Below, one piece after another: positions 21,991 to 34,137 of a stretch of DNA of 64,000 nt; position 1 is the first letter of the stretch; the number at the start of each line of letters is the position of its first letter. A program made the position numbers and the translations under genes. Under the pieces are notes generated by a model that was not told where the DNA came from, did no database searches, and saw nothing but the letters and a program-made list of their open reading frames with translations. Origin of the DNA: Hericium rajendrae (lineage: Eukaryota > Basidiomycota > Agaricomycetes > Russulales > Hericiaceae); the NCBI GenBank assembly GCA_033439255.1, contig CM065891.1:806001-870000 (forward strand), written 5' to 3'.

Positions 21991-24337
21991 TAGCCGCCAA
22001 TCGCAGGCTCTGATATCGTTCAACGACCATTCATGAGATCGCCGAAGACTGCGCTTTGATATTCCACGAGGCCAACAGAAGCATGAGATCATCACCCCGA
22101 TATGAAGATGCTGTACCGTTGCCGAGCAGGACATGGTCTGTTTATGGAAGGCAATCGCAGATCTGTTTGGTGTTCGGGGGTCCCGGCACTCCGTGATCCT
22201 CAAGTTCGTGACAGGTGCGTTTTATTATCTCTTCAGTAAGAATAACCACATGTTTTATACGCCATGGTTTGTTTTCTTTGGTGTGTTTTATCGTGATTAA
22301 AAGTAATTTTAATCTGGGCTGATGGTCCGTGCGCCCGGATTGCCTGAGCTCTGCTCTCCGTGAGCTGCTCTCTCCGAACCTTGCCCCATGGGCCTTCGCA
22401 CCGCGTTGAGCCTCATCGCCTCATTGTCGGTACGTCTTTTACCTCCGTCGATTTCTGCTTGCGGTGCATCCGTCTCAGTAAGCCTGAAGTGTGCAGCGAC
22501 GGTCGAACGAGAGCCCTTGCCTCATGCTCACGACCGTCACACACATTCAGCATACGGGTTTTTGAGCACCCTCCCTCCCCTCCCTTAGATATCTCTTTTT
22601 CCTTTTGTATCATCATACGGGATCATTTTCGCAGCGGCACGATAATACAATCTGTCCACTTGGGCTGCCCATTTTGCGCGCGTGCGAGGATGGCTGCTGG
22701 TGAGAGACCGCAGGTGACATATGACAGGGCAGGCCAGCAAGCAGTGGGATGTTGACAACATTAGCACACACACTGCTCCGAAGTCCCCCACGGGGACTCT
22801 GGGACATATGTCGGATCCCGAGGGCATCAACGTATCATTGTCAAGTATTGATGCATTGTGAAGCGGACCACTGGCAGACCTCTGCGCATATCGTGTTTCT
22901 GTCGATGGACTCGGCCGTGCTCTTGCAGTCTCGCATGGGGTCACGCCCCGAATCGAGTTTTTCCACGAGTTGATACGTGTTTTAAGAACGACAAATTTAT
23001 GTCTCAATTCAAGTTTCGCAGTCCATATCGCCCGCCACGTTCCGGCCTTTCACATGTCCACCGAGTTGCGGCAGGTGCTCCCGGTACAGCCTCAGTATTG
23101 CTGCCACCCGTCACGTCGTGCGCATCTTGCGCAGGTACTCTGGACGTCTGAATCCGTCACGGGCTGCTGCCTTTGCCCTAATGCACCCCCTAGATTTTTA
23201 GTTACAAGACCCTAGCGTTGGGTTCTACGACAGTTACAAAGTTTTCTATAACTAATTATGTAACACTACGTGACGGATTGGACCCCGGAGCGAGATTCCG
23301 CAACGCCGACAGACCATGTCCTGCTCGGCAACGGTAGATGCTGTCAAAGCGCATCAACGCCAAGTCATCGGATATCATCCCCCCTCTTTCATACCAGCCG
23401 TTTACAAATCGATAGGCCTCTGTGGCAGAAGTGGATGCATCGGTCGGACGTTCAACATACAAGGTGGAACTTGATTCTACTCACAGCCGGTGGCAACGGC
23501 AGCACGGCAGCATGGCAGACAGGACTGGCGCGGATGCCGCAGAGTCGTAAGCGGTTTTCCGACCTTCGCCGACTCAAAAACGATATTTACACCATTTTGC
23601 TCGGGAAGGCCTATCGATTTGTAAACGGCTGACATATCGACAAGGTCGTAAATTCACTCAGCTGACTGGATCAAAGTGCTTCAAGCACATTCGTCGGTGG
23701 CCTTGAGCAGGCCCATGTTCTTTTCATGGTATGTATTCACGTCATTGAAGTCGGCTGCAATAGTAAAGAATTGAGCGGGGACAAAGCGCAGATTCTGTTA
23801 AGAGAACAACGCGCAGAAGCGCGTCATCATATATTCCATCCCCGCCCCTACAGTTCGCATCTTTTTCTTGCCCTGACGATCGTTCACGGAACGCCGAGGA
23901 AGCTGAAGGGTCCGCTATCAGATTCGAGCGATTCAACGATTCTTCACTTCTATAATACACACCTGACGCCGTTGCATACAGCATGAAGGCGGCCGGCGGA
24001 CGATGGATACTACATCAATCAAACAGGGTTGACCGAATAAATTCCGGCCGACATTTTCGCCCTGCGTCGAGAGAAAAGCATTGTATGTGAATCAAAGGTC
24101 CCAAAGCGCAATCGATATCGCAGAATCACTCATCTTATCCGGTCCTTATAGTCGTCGTTAAGCTACTGCACATGCTTTGATCTAAGTCAGGAGCGCTTGG
24201 TCGTAAGTAAAGATTTCTGCACCGCGCTCTGTGACCGGTCCTAAAGTTGCCACCCAAGGACTAGACGCGGCCTTTCAAAAAGCTCATTCCATTCCGATCG
24301 TTGCGAATACTCTATTGGTATGAGCACGAACAGTCTG
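21991..24337. other. Gene-poor region with relic repeats
   Basis: No gene is supported over 2.3 kb. A 28-bp sequence at 22114-22141 recurs exactly, inverted, at 23309-23336. A 25-bp perfect inverted repeat joins 23395-23419 with 23607-23631. The pattern suggests decayed element or upstream-region copies. Confidence 0.45.
23395..23631. repeat. 25-bp perfect inverted repeat, 187-bp spacer
   Basis: CAGCCGTTTACAAATCGATA followed by GGCCT (23395-23419) is the exact reverse complement of 23607-23631. Confidence 0.8.
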
Positions 24338-24530
24338 CACCGGAAATCTATTTCACAGCATGATATACAGCAAGAACAAAACAAAAGTGAATCTAGTACA
24401 GCAACTCTCAGGAACGTGTATTCCGTTCATGCCGTGGCAGCGATAGGCTGCGACGTCTTGGCTAGGAGCGGCTCTGCCTGCGCCGCGCCCGTAGCATCGC
24501 ATATGTCTAGATCTAGCTTCCGTCTTTACT
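24338..24530 (-). pseudogene. Duplicated relic of the CPA1 3' end
   Basis: The minus strand reads GAAQAEPLLAKTSQPIAATA then stop (24427-24429). The true CPA1 C-terminus (stop 32497-32499) reads GAAQAEPLLAKASQPIAAAA. Similarity runs on into the 3' flank: CACAGCAT, GCAAGARCAAAACAAAA and a further short block occur in the same order in both. Upstream of about 24525 the match is lost, so only the last 33 or so codons plus the 3' untranslated region were copied. It has the same orientation as CPA1, and the whole PDR transporter gene lies between the two copies. Confidence 0.85.
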
Positions 24531-25761
24531 TTGATGCATAATTTACGGGTTCGACCGTTTGTCGTGCCAATTTTTTATTTTTATTTTTGCATCGCTTCCG
24601 AGCACTGCACGCCAAGACTGCCGCTCGCTTGAGCGCGTAGCTTCTGATTTCTATAGTCATTTATAGTCAACCGCCAGTCTAAATTCCTCAATAAACTCGC
24701 TCGCAACTCATCAATCGACTGCAGCTCTGCCTTCCGCTCAGAGGCACTCATATTATAGGTGTACATGGGCCGAATATTAAATCAATATTAAATAAATTCA
24801 ATCGAAAAAGGAAAGATGGGGGAAGAGGGGGAAGAACATATCAAAGATTTCGTGCTCATCCTCTCCATAGATCTCTTTGAAACTCGGAAATTGAGTGCAA
24901 CAAGAGTATCTCGAGATGTCAGTTTTTTTTTTTCGGGGCGCCTTCGGCGCCCTGACAGGAGTAAATCAGTACTTCTCGCTGCTTTGCCATGCGAGAGAGA
25001 TTTTAAATTCCACGAACCGCGGCAGCTCGGATGTGCTTGCAAACTCATAGGGAGATGTGTAGTCATCCGAGAAGTGTTTTGAGGCTAGAAATAGAGTAGA
25101 TTTACCTTATATTGGACCTTCAGGGAGCTGCATCTCGAGAAGCAGACATGCTCTGACAGACACCTGCCTGCACCAGGTACAATAGCTAAAAGATGTAACT
25201 CTTTCTGCCCTATACAATTAAATTTCTCTTGGGAGCTTAAAAATAAGGATCCGAGGCGAGAACACCTGTCATTCAGCACAGGCAGGAGACTGAAACATCA
25301 TCTGCACAGCCGGCGATGTTTCTTGATTTTCGGGAGAAAATATGGCTCTTTCAACGTAGAAAAAGTTCGGCGTCGACAGTCCTAATGTGTTCGATAGATT
25401 CGACGTGATTTTGCATTTATTTGACCAGCCGTTGTTGAGCAAACAAGGCGCGAAGTTCGCAATTCCGCTGTTTTGTTTGTACATGATTATATCATATAAT
25501 TTCAAACTCAGTTATGTCCTATGAATTAAGTCCCTGGCGCTCGACTTTACTACTTTACAGAGCGCGCGCGCGGGCGGCGATTAACGGAAGACTCTAATCG
25601 ACACAATGCTGTGGTATTTTATTATGAGAAAATGAGTCGTCGAATCTGGAAATAGTCCAACGTTGAGTACTAAAACGATATATAGAGACGACATACAGTG
25701 AGACATCTACAATGAGCGTGCACAACATCATGTTCATCACGCCAAGCAAACAGCGAAGCAG
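24531..25761. other. AT-rich intergenic region with GC hairpin
   Basis: Composition shifts to AT-rich compared with its neighbours. GGGGCGCCTTCGGCGCCC near 24936-24953 forms a tight hairpin after a run of T. A 61-residue minus frame (24766-24581, containing MSASERKAELQSIDELR) and a 78-residue one (25505-25269) have no recognised domain. Short GC hairpins in AT-rich DNA are common in fungal mitochondrial genomes, so a nuclear mitochondrial insertion is possible, but I recognise no mitochondrial gene. Confidence 0.35.
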
Positions 25762-28700
25762 CTACCTATGAGTCCGAATGCGTATCCACGTAAGCGCATA
25801 GACCGCAGCAACCTGCAAAGGTCCCCAAGACATTAGCACACGCCAGCATAAAGCGAGGAGAAAAGAACGCACATTAAAAATGATATACGCCCACAGCAGC
25901 CCGAAATTCCACCAATGATGCGAGTAGATGATGTTGAAAGTTCTGGAAAGCCACTGGTCCGTCGTGCGCGCTTGACAGAACTCACAGATGCCCGTCGCGT
26001 TCTCGTCGAGCAGGTATCCGCCCGCGCTTTGGATGAACGGGCCCAGGTACTGGATACAAGTATACCCGGAGGGCGGGATAAGCCGGTTCACCTCAGCGGG
26101 CGCACAGTTGATCTGCTGGCCACCGACAACTGCAAGGACAGGTGAGGAGGACGGAGGCATTGAGAGAGAGAAAGCGCACTTTGACTGAGCAGCGCAGAGA
26201 CGAGGTACGTGAACGGCGTGACGCGATACATCCACCTCCACCACCCGAGATCGCGGAATGGCTGGAGCACGCCGTTGCTGCACACACCGTCAATAGGGTG
26301 CAAGGGAAAACAGAGGGTGCATACTCACAAAGTGATCACGAACGAGAACAAGAAACCGTAGATGATCCCGGCGACTTCCGCGCTCGGCGAGATCGCGGCG
26401 ATGGCCTGACTGATGGTCGTGTAGTACAATGGGAATGCGGTCGACATGATGAGGAACGTGAAAGGAGCGCGAGAGCTCGGGAAGCCGACGGTCCAGTACC
26501 AGCAGAAGAAGTACAGCACCGATCCGACGATGTTGAACGGGATCTCGCCAAGCATCTGCGCAGTCGCGAGCGCAGTCCAGCTGTACATCCGACTTGGGCG
26601 CTCACGGACCTCGTAGATTGTGCGTGTCTCGAGGTATGGCACCTGCATCTGGTGCCCGAGCGCGACTGCGAGAATCGTGGTCATAAACACCGACTGCACA
26701 ACAAACGGAAGTTAGCGCCGCCTAACCAACAAACGAAAAACTGACTCACGAAAAGTTTGTTCTGCGTTCCCTGGACCGTGTCCTTCGCCTTGAAGAACGT
26801 GAACCCGATGAAAATACCCCCAGTGATGTTGAGCAAGAACTTCGATAGGAGGTACGTCAGGCTGCGCCACGTGTTGCGCACATCGCGATCGAGCAATACC
26901 GCGAGCTGGTATCCCCAGCGCGTCGAGAACTCGCGGTGGATCGCCGTCTCGACCGGTGGGCGTCTCCGCCCGTCCTCAATTATGTGCTCGAGGTCAGCCA
27001 GCAGCGCCGCTGCCTCTTCCGACTTTTTCCATACATCATTCCAATCGATTTCGACTTTCGCGGTCGCGCCGGCGCCGATAACGTTCAAGATGTACTCAGC
27101 GCTGGGGGGGCATCAGTGTGAGTTGTTGAGAAAACAAGGAGACACGTACGGATTCGCATTCTCAGGGCACGGATATCCGCCATGCGACTCGAAATAACCG
27201 AGCGTCGTCCGCGAATTGGTGCCGATGTCGCCGAAATAAACCATCTGCCCGCCCTTGCGGAGCAGCAACAGCCGGTCAAACGCCTGGAACAGCTCCGCCG
27301 ACGGTTGATGGATCGTGCAGAGGATCGCCTGCCCGCGCTCCGCGAGCTTACGCAGGACGGTGAGGATCGCCCGCGCGCTCTGCGAGTCGAGCCCGGAGGT
27401 CGGCTCGTCGAGGAACAGCAGCAGCTTCGGCTTTGCGGCAAGCTCTACGCCGATCGTCGTACGTTTACGGTGCTCCACATCTAGCGAGCCTACGATGGCG
27501 TCGGCGTAGTGCATCAGCCCACACCTGTCGAGGACGGTCTCCACGCTATATCACAAGTTTTAAAGAGTGAGAGAAAAAATTTGCAAGGGAACGCACTAAG
27601 CTTCTTTCTCCTCGAGCGAGACCTCTGGCGGCTGGCGGAGCTTGGCAGAGAAGAGTAGTGCCTCGCGTACACTCGTCGTTGGCAAATGCGTGTCCAGCTG
27701 CTGGCAATAACCGCTGCTCACAACATCAGCACCCATCCACCAGCGAAAAAAGACCACGCACGTCTGCGCCTGGAAATCCGGCGGCAGTGCATGCCCGCCG
27801 ATGAGCCGCTCGCCCTGTACGACGCCAGGCCCCTGGCGCTCCGCAAGCACGTTGAGCAGCGTCGTCTTGCCCGAGCCCGATTCGCCCACGAGCGCGGTCA
27901 GCTTCCCGGGCGCAACGTACCCGTACACGTCGTCAAGCAGCCGGCGCGTCTCTCCGTGGCCGACGGGCACGTCATACGACAGCCCGCGCCACGTGAACAC
28001 CTCGCCCTGCCGCTCGGGCAGCTCCCGCTTTTTCTCCTTCGCGTTCCCATTCGCCTGGACCTGGGACGAGGACTCGCTGGTGTTCGCGCCATTTCCGTTC
28101 GTGGTTGGCGCGCGCTTCTCGCTGGCGTGTGCGCCTGGTTTTTCATTCAGGTGGCCGACGGGCGTCGGCATCCGCGCGGCGGTGTCGCCCGAGTTGGAGC
28201 TCGTGCGGCTCGTGAGCTTCGCGGAGCCGGTCTCTTCGTCGCGGCCGTTGCGCGCGAGGTCCTTCGCGGTGCGCGAGCCGCGCTTGAACAGCACGGCCGT
28301 GGCGGCGCTCGAGAGACTCGTGTTGAGCTCCGTGAAGAGTAGCAGTACGGACACGAAGAGAACGCCGAATGCTACCACGATGCCGTAGTTCTATGTCCCT
28401 CACGTATCAGTATCCGCCTCGCGATGAGGAGGCAGGGAGGAGAAAACGCACCCGCCAGAGATTGCTTTGGCTGTACCCGTAGTTGATCCCGACGAACGTG
28501 TTCCCGTCGACGCGGTCCTGCCCGGGTTGCGAGCCGACGCTTGTACATACCTGGTTCGAGAGCGACACATTCTCGTAGCCAGGACCGCTCGGGACAAGTT
28601 GGGAGCACAGGCCATTGAGCGTGTGGAACTCATTCGTGATGATGCCTTCGAAACCATAGCGCAGCGGCTGGCCGCGGCATCAGCGGGAGGGGAGACACAC

Positions 28701-31523
28701 GGAGAGGAGTGACGCACGTTGATATACGAAATCCACCGCAACGCGCCGATCATGCTCGGTTTCGGGATCGTAAAACCGGTGTAGAGCACGAGACCAAGCA
28801 GCAGGATACCCGCGGTGGTCTGTGCAGGCGCAGGCGAGCCGAACGCGGCCGCAATAGCGCGGAACCACGCCTTCAGCGTCACCGCCATCGTGAAGATAAA
28901 CAAGAAGAAGATGCTGCCGCCCAACCATCAGCTCGCATCGGTCCAGATAAAAGGGGGCACGAAAGAGGGACGCACAAGAACTGCGAAGCGGTGCGCTGCA
29001 GGTCAACGAGGAAATAGAGGATAACGGAAAAGATGGACATGATGAGGAAGGTGACGGGCACGTCGACGAGCGTGAGCGCGGCGGCCTCGATGAATGGGTG
29101 GTACATCGCCGCGCGGTAGTGCTTGATGATGATCGGCCGCTGCGCGAACAGCGCCGGGATCTCCGCCATCGCGTTCAGCACGCTGAACAGCAACGCGAAG
29201 AATAGCACACCGCCGCGCGAGAAGTACGCACCCGTAACCTCGGGGCTGTTGTAGAACACGGTACCCATGATGATCCCTTGCGCCCAGAACACGCAGATCT
29301 GTACCACGAGCGGGGCGAGGTTCCCACGGATGATGCGCACACGCCGCGCCATGACGGCCCTTGCCTGCATTGGGATCGACACGGTGTACACGCTGCGCTG
29401 CGGGACGTGCGCGGCGTGCTCCGCACGCACGCTGGTGCGGTAGACCTCGCGCCGCTCGGGGTCCGCCGCGAGGAGTGCGCGGTACTCCTCGATGTCCTTG
29501 CGGTTCGTGTCGCTCGCGGGCGAGTTTAGGAAGTATTTGGCGAATTCCTCGGGCGTGCGCCGGACACGCGCTTCGTAGCCCGGGCGCACGCTGCGTGCAT
29601 GCGGGTCAGTGACTGTGCACAAGAGCCAGGGAGCATTTTATATGAGTATGCAGCCAACAAGGAAATACAAGAAAGACGCACCGGAGACCAAAAAATCGGC
29701 GGACGTCTGCCGGTCGGCGGGCTCATAGCCCATGTCGATAAAATACTGCCGCGCCTGGTCCGCGCGCCCGAAGTAGGCCATGCGGCCCTTGAAGAGGACA
29801 CACACCTGTTCTCGCTGTCAGCATCCATGTATTGTCTCCTATCACCTTAAACGTGCGCAGGGTGCCGAATATAAAGACAAGGCATCGGAAGCGAAGCGCC
29901 GAGAGAGCAATGGCGAAGAAGCGAGGCGTCGGGCGCAAAAGAAGAAACCAGCGCACCTTGTCGAAGTGCTCATATAAGCTCTCGCCGGTCTGGAAGATTG
30001 AACAAATTGTCGCAAGCCTTCCGATATCCGTCGCGATGCGCAGCGCGCGCATGAACTCGAGCGCCGTCGACGCGTCGAGGCCGCGGGTCGCACTGGTTCA
30101 CCAAAGTCCATGCAAAACGTCAGATCGCACAAAAGCGATAAAAGGAGAGAGCACGCACTTGTCCCATGCGCCGAGGTGCGCGTGCAGTGCCAATATCTCC
30201 GCAATAGTCACGCGCTTCTTCTCGCCGCCGCTGACACCGCGCAGTGACGCGTCGCCCACGCGCGTCTTCGTTACATGTCTGTTTGTGCACACTCATCAGT
30301 TCATGCACTTCCACGCGGGCGTGAAGAGGAAATAGGGACGCACTGGAGGCCAAAGATGACGGACAGGATGCGCGCGACGCCGCGCACGTACTGGCTCCGC
30401 GACACACCCTCCAGACGCGCGCGCGGCGCGCGCATCCGTGCGGCAAACTCGAGCGTCGTGCCCACGGAGAGCGTCGGGAAGTGCACGTCGTACTCCGGGC
30501 AGTAGATCAGGTCGCCTGTATGCCCGTGCGCAGATTAGCACGCATGGTCGAGAAGAGACAGGAAGGAGGGAGTGGGCAGATGCACAGAGGGGGGCGCAGC
30601 GAGGGGAGCTACGCACCGCGATAGTGCTTCGCCATCTCGCGGGGCGAGAATTGGTCGAAGGAGACCTCGCCATCAATGCGCCCGTACTCCTCGCGCTGGT
30701 TCGAGAGAATCTTGAGGAGCGTCGTGCAGCCCGAGCCTGGCGCCCCGAGCACCACTGCCAGACAACACGATCAGCACGCACCCAGATGACAGAAGCGGGG
30801 AACACGCACGGAGCATCTCTCCGGGGCGCACGACGCCCTCGAAGCCCTTGAGGATGGTGCGGCGCGGTGGGCGGTGGAGCGCGCGCGCCCAGGAGCGCGG
30901 ATCAAAGATGGTGCTGAAGGTAGGTTGCAGCGCGGTGCTCGTGTCCGGGACCTCGACGCATAGCCCGCGGAAGATCACGCCGAGCTCGCGAACCGGAATT
31001 GCCTGTTCCTCGCAGCTGCATGTATTTCATTTAAGGAAAATCAGCTGCAAAAAATGAAAGGCAGGACGACGCACCCCTTGCGGAGGCCGCGGAGCAATTT
31101 CTCGAGGTCAAAGGCAGTCTCGGGGGGTCCGCGGATGACGGTCGCGACCGCGTCCGCGACGAGGGTCTCCTCGCTCTCGTGCGCAGAGCGGTTCTCGTCG
31201 GGGTGGGTGAGCTGGGCGGCGCCCGGGGGGTCGAAGAAGTCGATGGGGACGGAGGACGCGGAGGACGCGGGGCGCGTGGGCTCGGGGCGCGCGGTGCGGG
31301 GGGTACGGGTCGGGATCAGCGGGGAGGGCACATCCTGCGCTTCGCGCTCATGGTCGGGCATGGAAATGTCTTGGCCTTCGCCTTCTTCGCTTTCTTCGCC
31401 TTCCTCGCCTTCTTCATGCGAGGATGCATCTTGGGTATCGCGCTCACGCTGAGCGTCGGTGACGTCCTGTGCCTCGCGCTCATTGTCAGGCGTGGAGAAG
31501 GGTGGTGGGGAGTCGGCGGACAT
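25762..31523 (-). CDS. PDR-type (ABCG) ABC transporter, full length
   Basis: A full-size pleiotropic-drug-resistance efflux pump with the order NBD1-TMD1-NBD2-TMD2 and many short introns. The start [16 protein letters not shown] opens an acidic, low-complexity N-terminus ([16 protein letters not shown]). NBD1 has the fungal PDR Walker A with Cys in place of Lys (GAPGSGCTT, about 30745), VSGGEKKR and [12 protein letters not shown]2 has GESGSGKTT (about 27865), the degenerate signature LDVEHRKR and [18 protein letters not shown]2 ends [29 protein letters not shown] with the stop at 25762. Such pumps sit in the plasma membrane and export hydrophobic toxins and wood extractives. The Cys/Lys asymmetry is normal for this family. 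Exon edges were not all checked. Confidence 0.92.
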
Positions 31524-32496
31524 CCCTGGAGAGAGTGGTGTCGACGATGGTCGGCATTGGCTGGGAAGTCGATATAGGGATGTGTGCAATCAGTCAGCGG
31601 GGGAGGCGTAAACGGGGAAGCCGGCGGGCGGACAGGGGGATGACGCGTTAGACACCGACCCTTCGCGCCCCCGGCGACATCTCGAATCTCGAACATGAAT
31701 CTGTAAAACGGAAAGCCATCAGTCCAGAGCCAGCCCAGCCGTTGCTGCTGAATACAGTGTACACCGTCTGTCTCCGCACTTTTCCACCCCGCGGCACGCA
31801 AACTGCACAACGTGGCCATTCTCCGTCCTGCTTGCGTCCGTCCGGCAGCCGCATTAATGCCCTCCTGCGGTCCGTCAGCCTGTTATCCGTCATGCGTCGT
31901 GCTGGCGCATGGCGAGATAAGAAACTGTGCGGGAGTTTATCAAGATGAGGGTACTTGCCTAAAGTTGTCATTATACTGTGAAATAGTAAAGCGGTGGGGA
32001 GAAGGGACCTTTGAAATAGACGTGGTCGATCCAGATCAGAGAGTTTTTTGCAACTGACCGACTCGGACTCGGACTCGACTGGTGGAGACCCGAGTCCAAC
32101 ATGGATGCAACCGTAAGCGGCTGTGGGGGGCAGGGTGGAGCGACCAATGGAGCATAGGGTCAGATACGACGATCCTGAGGCACGATGGTTGAGTCAGATA
32201 TCTACTCTGCCTCTGGGAGACTATGTAGGGTTCGACTGGCTGGGGTCGAGTCGGAGGGCTGCGAAAACTCTCTATTATACTAAGTACCTCCGAACTAATT
32301 TAATGTTATGGTGTATATTGTTCTTGCTCGTTACTACTCTCTTTCGTATACAGTAAGCCCGAACCATCTTCACCCGATATCCGTAATCTAATCATTCTTT
32401 ATATTCCAAAAGCACCTTATATCACAGCATATGGTATGCAGCAAGAGCAAAACAAAAACAATCCAGTAAAGCACATTTCAGAAACACATGTTCCTT
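31524..32496. other. Intergenic between ABC transporter start and CPA1 end
   Basis: Promoter of the transporter near 31524-31750. The CPA1 3' untranslated region lies near 32400-32496 and is the part also copied at 24338-24426. No gene seen in between. Confidence 0.5.
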
Positions 32497-33979
32497 TCAC
32501 GCTGCGGCAGCGATAGGCTGCGACGCCTTGGCCAGCAGCGGCTCAGCCTGCGCCGCGCCCATGCCGACGCGCGTCTCTAGATTCAACTTGAGCTTGTCAG
32601 CCTGGCACTCCGCTACAAAGTCGGTGAACATCTGATGTCGTCTGTCAGTACGTCACGCAGAAAGCGCAGTGAAGAAGACAAACCTCTATGGTATCGAGCG
32701 GTCCACCGGCACTCTCAGGGTGGAATTGCACGCCCCAGACCTTCTTGCCGGACTCGGTTGTCGATTTGATGCCCTCGACGGATGAGTCGTTGCAGTTGAT
32801 GAAGAAGGGCTCCCACCCGGCGGGGAAAGGATCTTCGAGCTTCAGCGCGTACTGGTGGTTTTGACTACAATGATGCCGCACATCAATATCTGAACAACGC
32901 GTGAAGGATTGTCGTTCCCCTACCTAGTGACGTAGACGCGACCAGCCTTGATCGAGCCTGACGACGCCAGCGCGAGCACGGGCTGGTTGTGCCCACGGTT
33001 CCCGAACGTCATCCGATATGCATCCAAGCCCGCCGCCATGCCAATGATCTGGTGTCCCATGCAGATGCCAAAGATGGGCTTGCTCCACTCCGCCAGCGTG
33101 CGGCGCAGCTTAATCGCTGCCTCTAAGCACCGCTGCGGGTCTCCGGGCCCGTTCGAGAGGAAGAGCCCGTCGTACTGGTCGCGCACGGCGTTGAAGTCGA
33201 AGTTCCATGGCAGAACGGTGACCGCCGCGCCGCGGCGCACGAGCGCGCGCAGGATGTTCGCCTTCGCGCCGAAGTCGAGCACGGCGATCTTGACGTCGCC
33301 GGTCGGGTTGAGGACGTAGGGCTCCTTCGTCGAGGCCTGGTCGACGAGGTTCTCCGTCATGGGATCGACGTACTCATGTTCAGCCGGGGCGGGCGCGGAC
33401 ACGTCGGAACCGATGGCGAGGCGGCCGAGGGTAGAGCCGTTGTCACGAAGCAGGCGGGTGATGGCCCGCGTGTCGACGCCTGTGATGCCGGGCACGTTGT
33501 ACCGCTTGCACCACGACGCGATGGACTCTACTGCAGTGTAGTGTGAGAATTTTTCTGCCACATCGGCGACGACCACGCCAGCGCACTGGATGCCACTGGA
33601 CTCAAGCACGACGCCGACATCGCGATCGTCGAAGGAGGCTATATTTTTGGGCACTCCGTAATTGCCGATGAGCGGAGTGGTGAATACGAGGATCTGGCCG
33701 CGGTATGACGGATCGGTCATGGACTCGGTGTCTGTTCCGGCGAATCATGTTAGGAGTGCGGAACGCCGGATGACGCGACAAATACTCACAGGAGGTGATG
33801 GAGGTGGAGAAGACGGTCTCTCCATAGATACTTCGGGGCGCACCGAAAGACTTGCCTGGGAAGGACTGGCCTGTCTTCAGGTGCAGCACGGCTGGGACCG
33901 ACGTTCCTCCTGCCGAGCCAGCATGGGTGGCAAAACCCCTATAAATACGAGGTACATAGAGAAATTGACGGGCAAGCAT
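32497..33979 (-). CDS. CPA1: Carbamoyl-phosphate synthase, arginine-specific small subunit
   Basis: Four exons (33979-33790, 33731-32924, 32864-32684, 32631-32497) sum to 1314 nt, 437 residues. The protein is the glutaminase subunit that supplies ammonia for arginine-pathway carbamoyl phosphate. It starts MLARQFLYVPRIYRGFATHA, an Arg-rich, likely mitochondrial targeting peptide. The CPSase small-chain domain follows (GQSFPGKSFGAP, ITGVDTRAITR), then the class I glutamine amidotransferase domain with nucleophile GICMGHQ and GVQFHPES. An in-frame ATG at 34069 lies inside the intron of the upstream ORF, so 33979 is the real start, 14 nt after the uORF stop. The last 33 codons and the 3' flank are duplicated at 24338-24530. 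Confidence 0.95.
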
Positions 33980-33993
33980 TGGCTTGAGCTGGC

Positions 33994-34137
33994 TTAATGA
34001 ACGGGCAGAGAGAAAACGAGGTCGCTGAGATAGCTGTAGATATGAGAAAAACGCGAGGCGGAAGACCACGTGTCAGAAGACATCATCGAACACGTAGCAT
34101 AGACTTACTCGTCTCGAGTGAGCTTGTCGTAAGTCAT
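33994..34137 (-). CDS. Upstream ORF, arginine attenuator peptide type
   Basis: On the minus strand, ATG at 34137 opens exon 34137-34109 (MTYDKLTRD plus two bases). A GTAAGT donor at 34108 and a TACAG acceptor ending at 34034 bound a 75-bp intron. Exon 34033-33994 completes DYLSDLVFSLPVH and stop: 69 nt, 22 residues. The DYLSD core matches that of the fungal arginine attenuator peptide (AAP), the known leader peptide of CPA1/arg-2 genes that stalls the ribosome when arginine is high. The WRALNA-like end of ascomycete AAPs is replaced by VFSLPVH. Position directly in front of CPA1 supports the call. The intron inside the uORF means an unspliced reading would give only MTYDKLTRDE and stop. Confidence 0.88.

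Noticed and set aside
24750-25560. Definite nuclear copy of mitochondrial DNA
   Set aside because: Only composition and one hairpin suggest it; no mitochondrial gene or rRNA segment was recognised.
33980-34069. CPA1 start at 34069
   Set aside because: That frame runs through the intron of the upstream ORF; the uORF exon structure and the transit-peptide-like start favour 33979.
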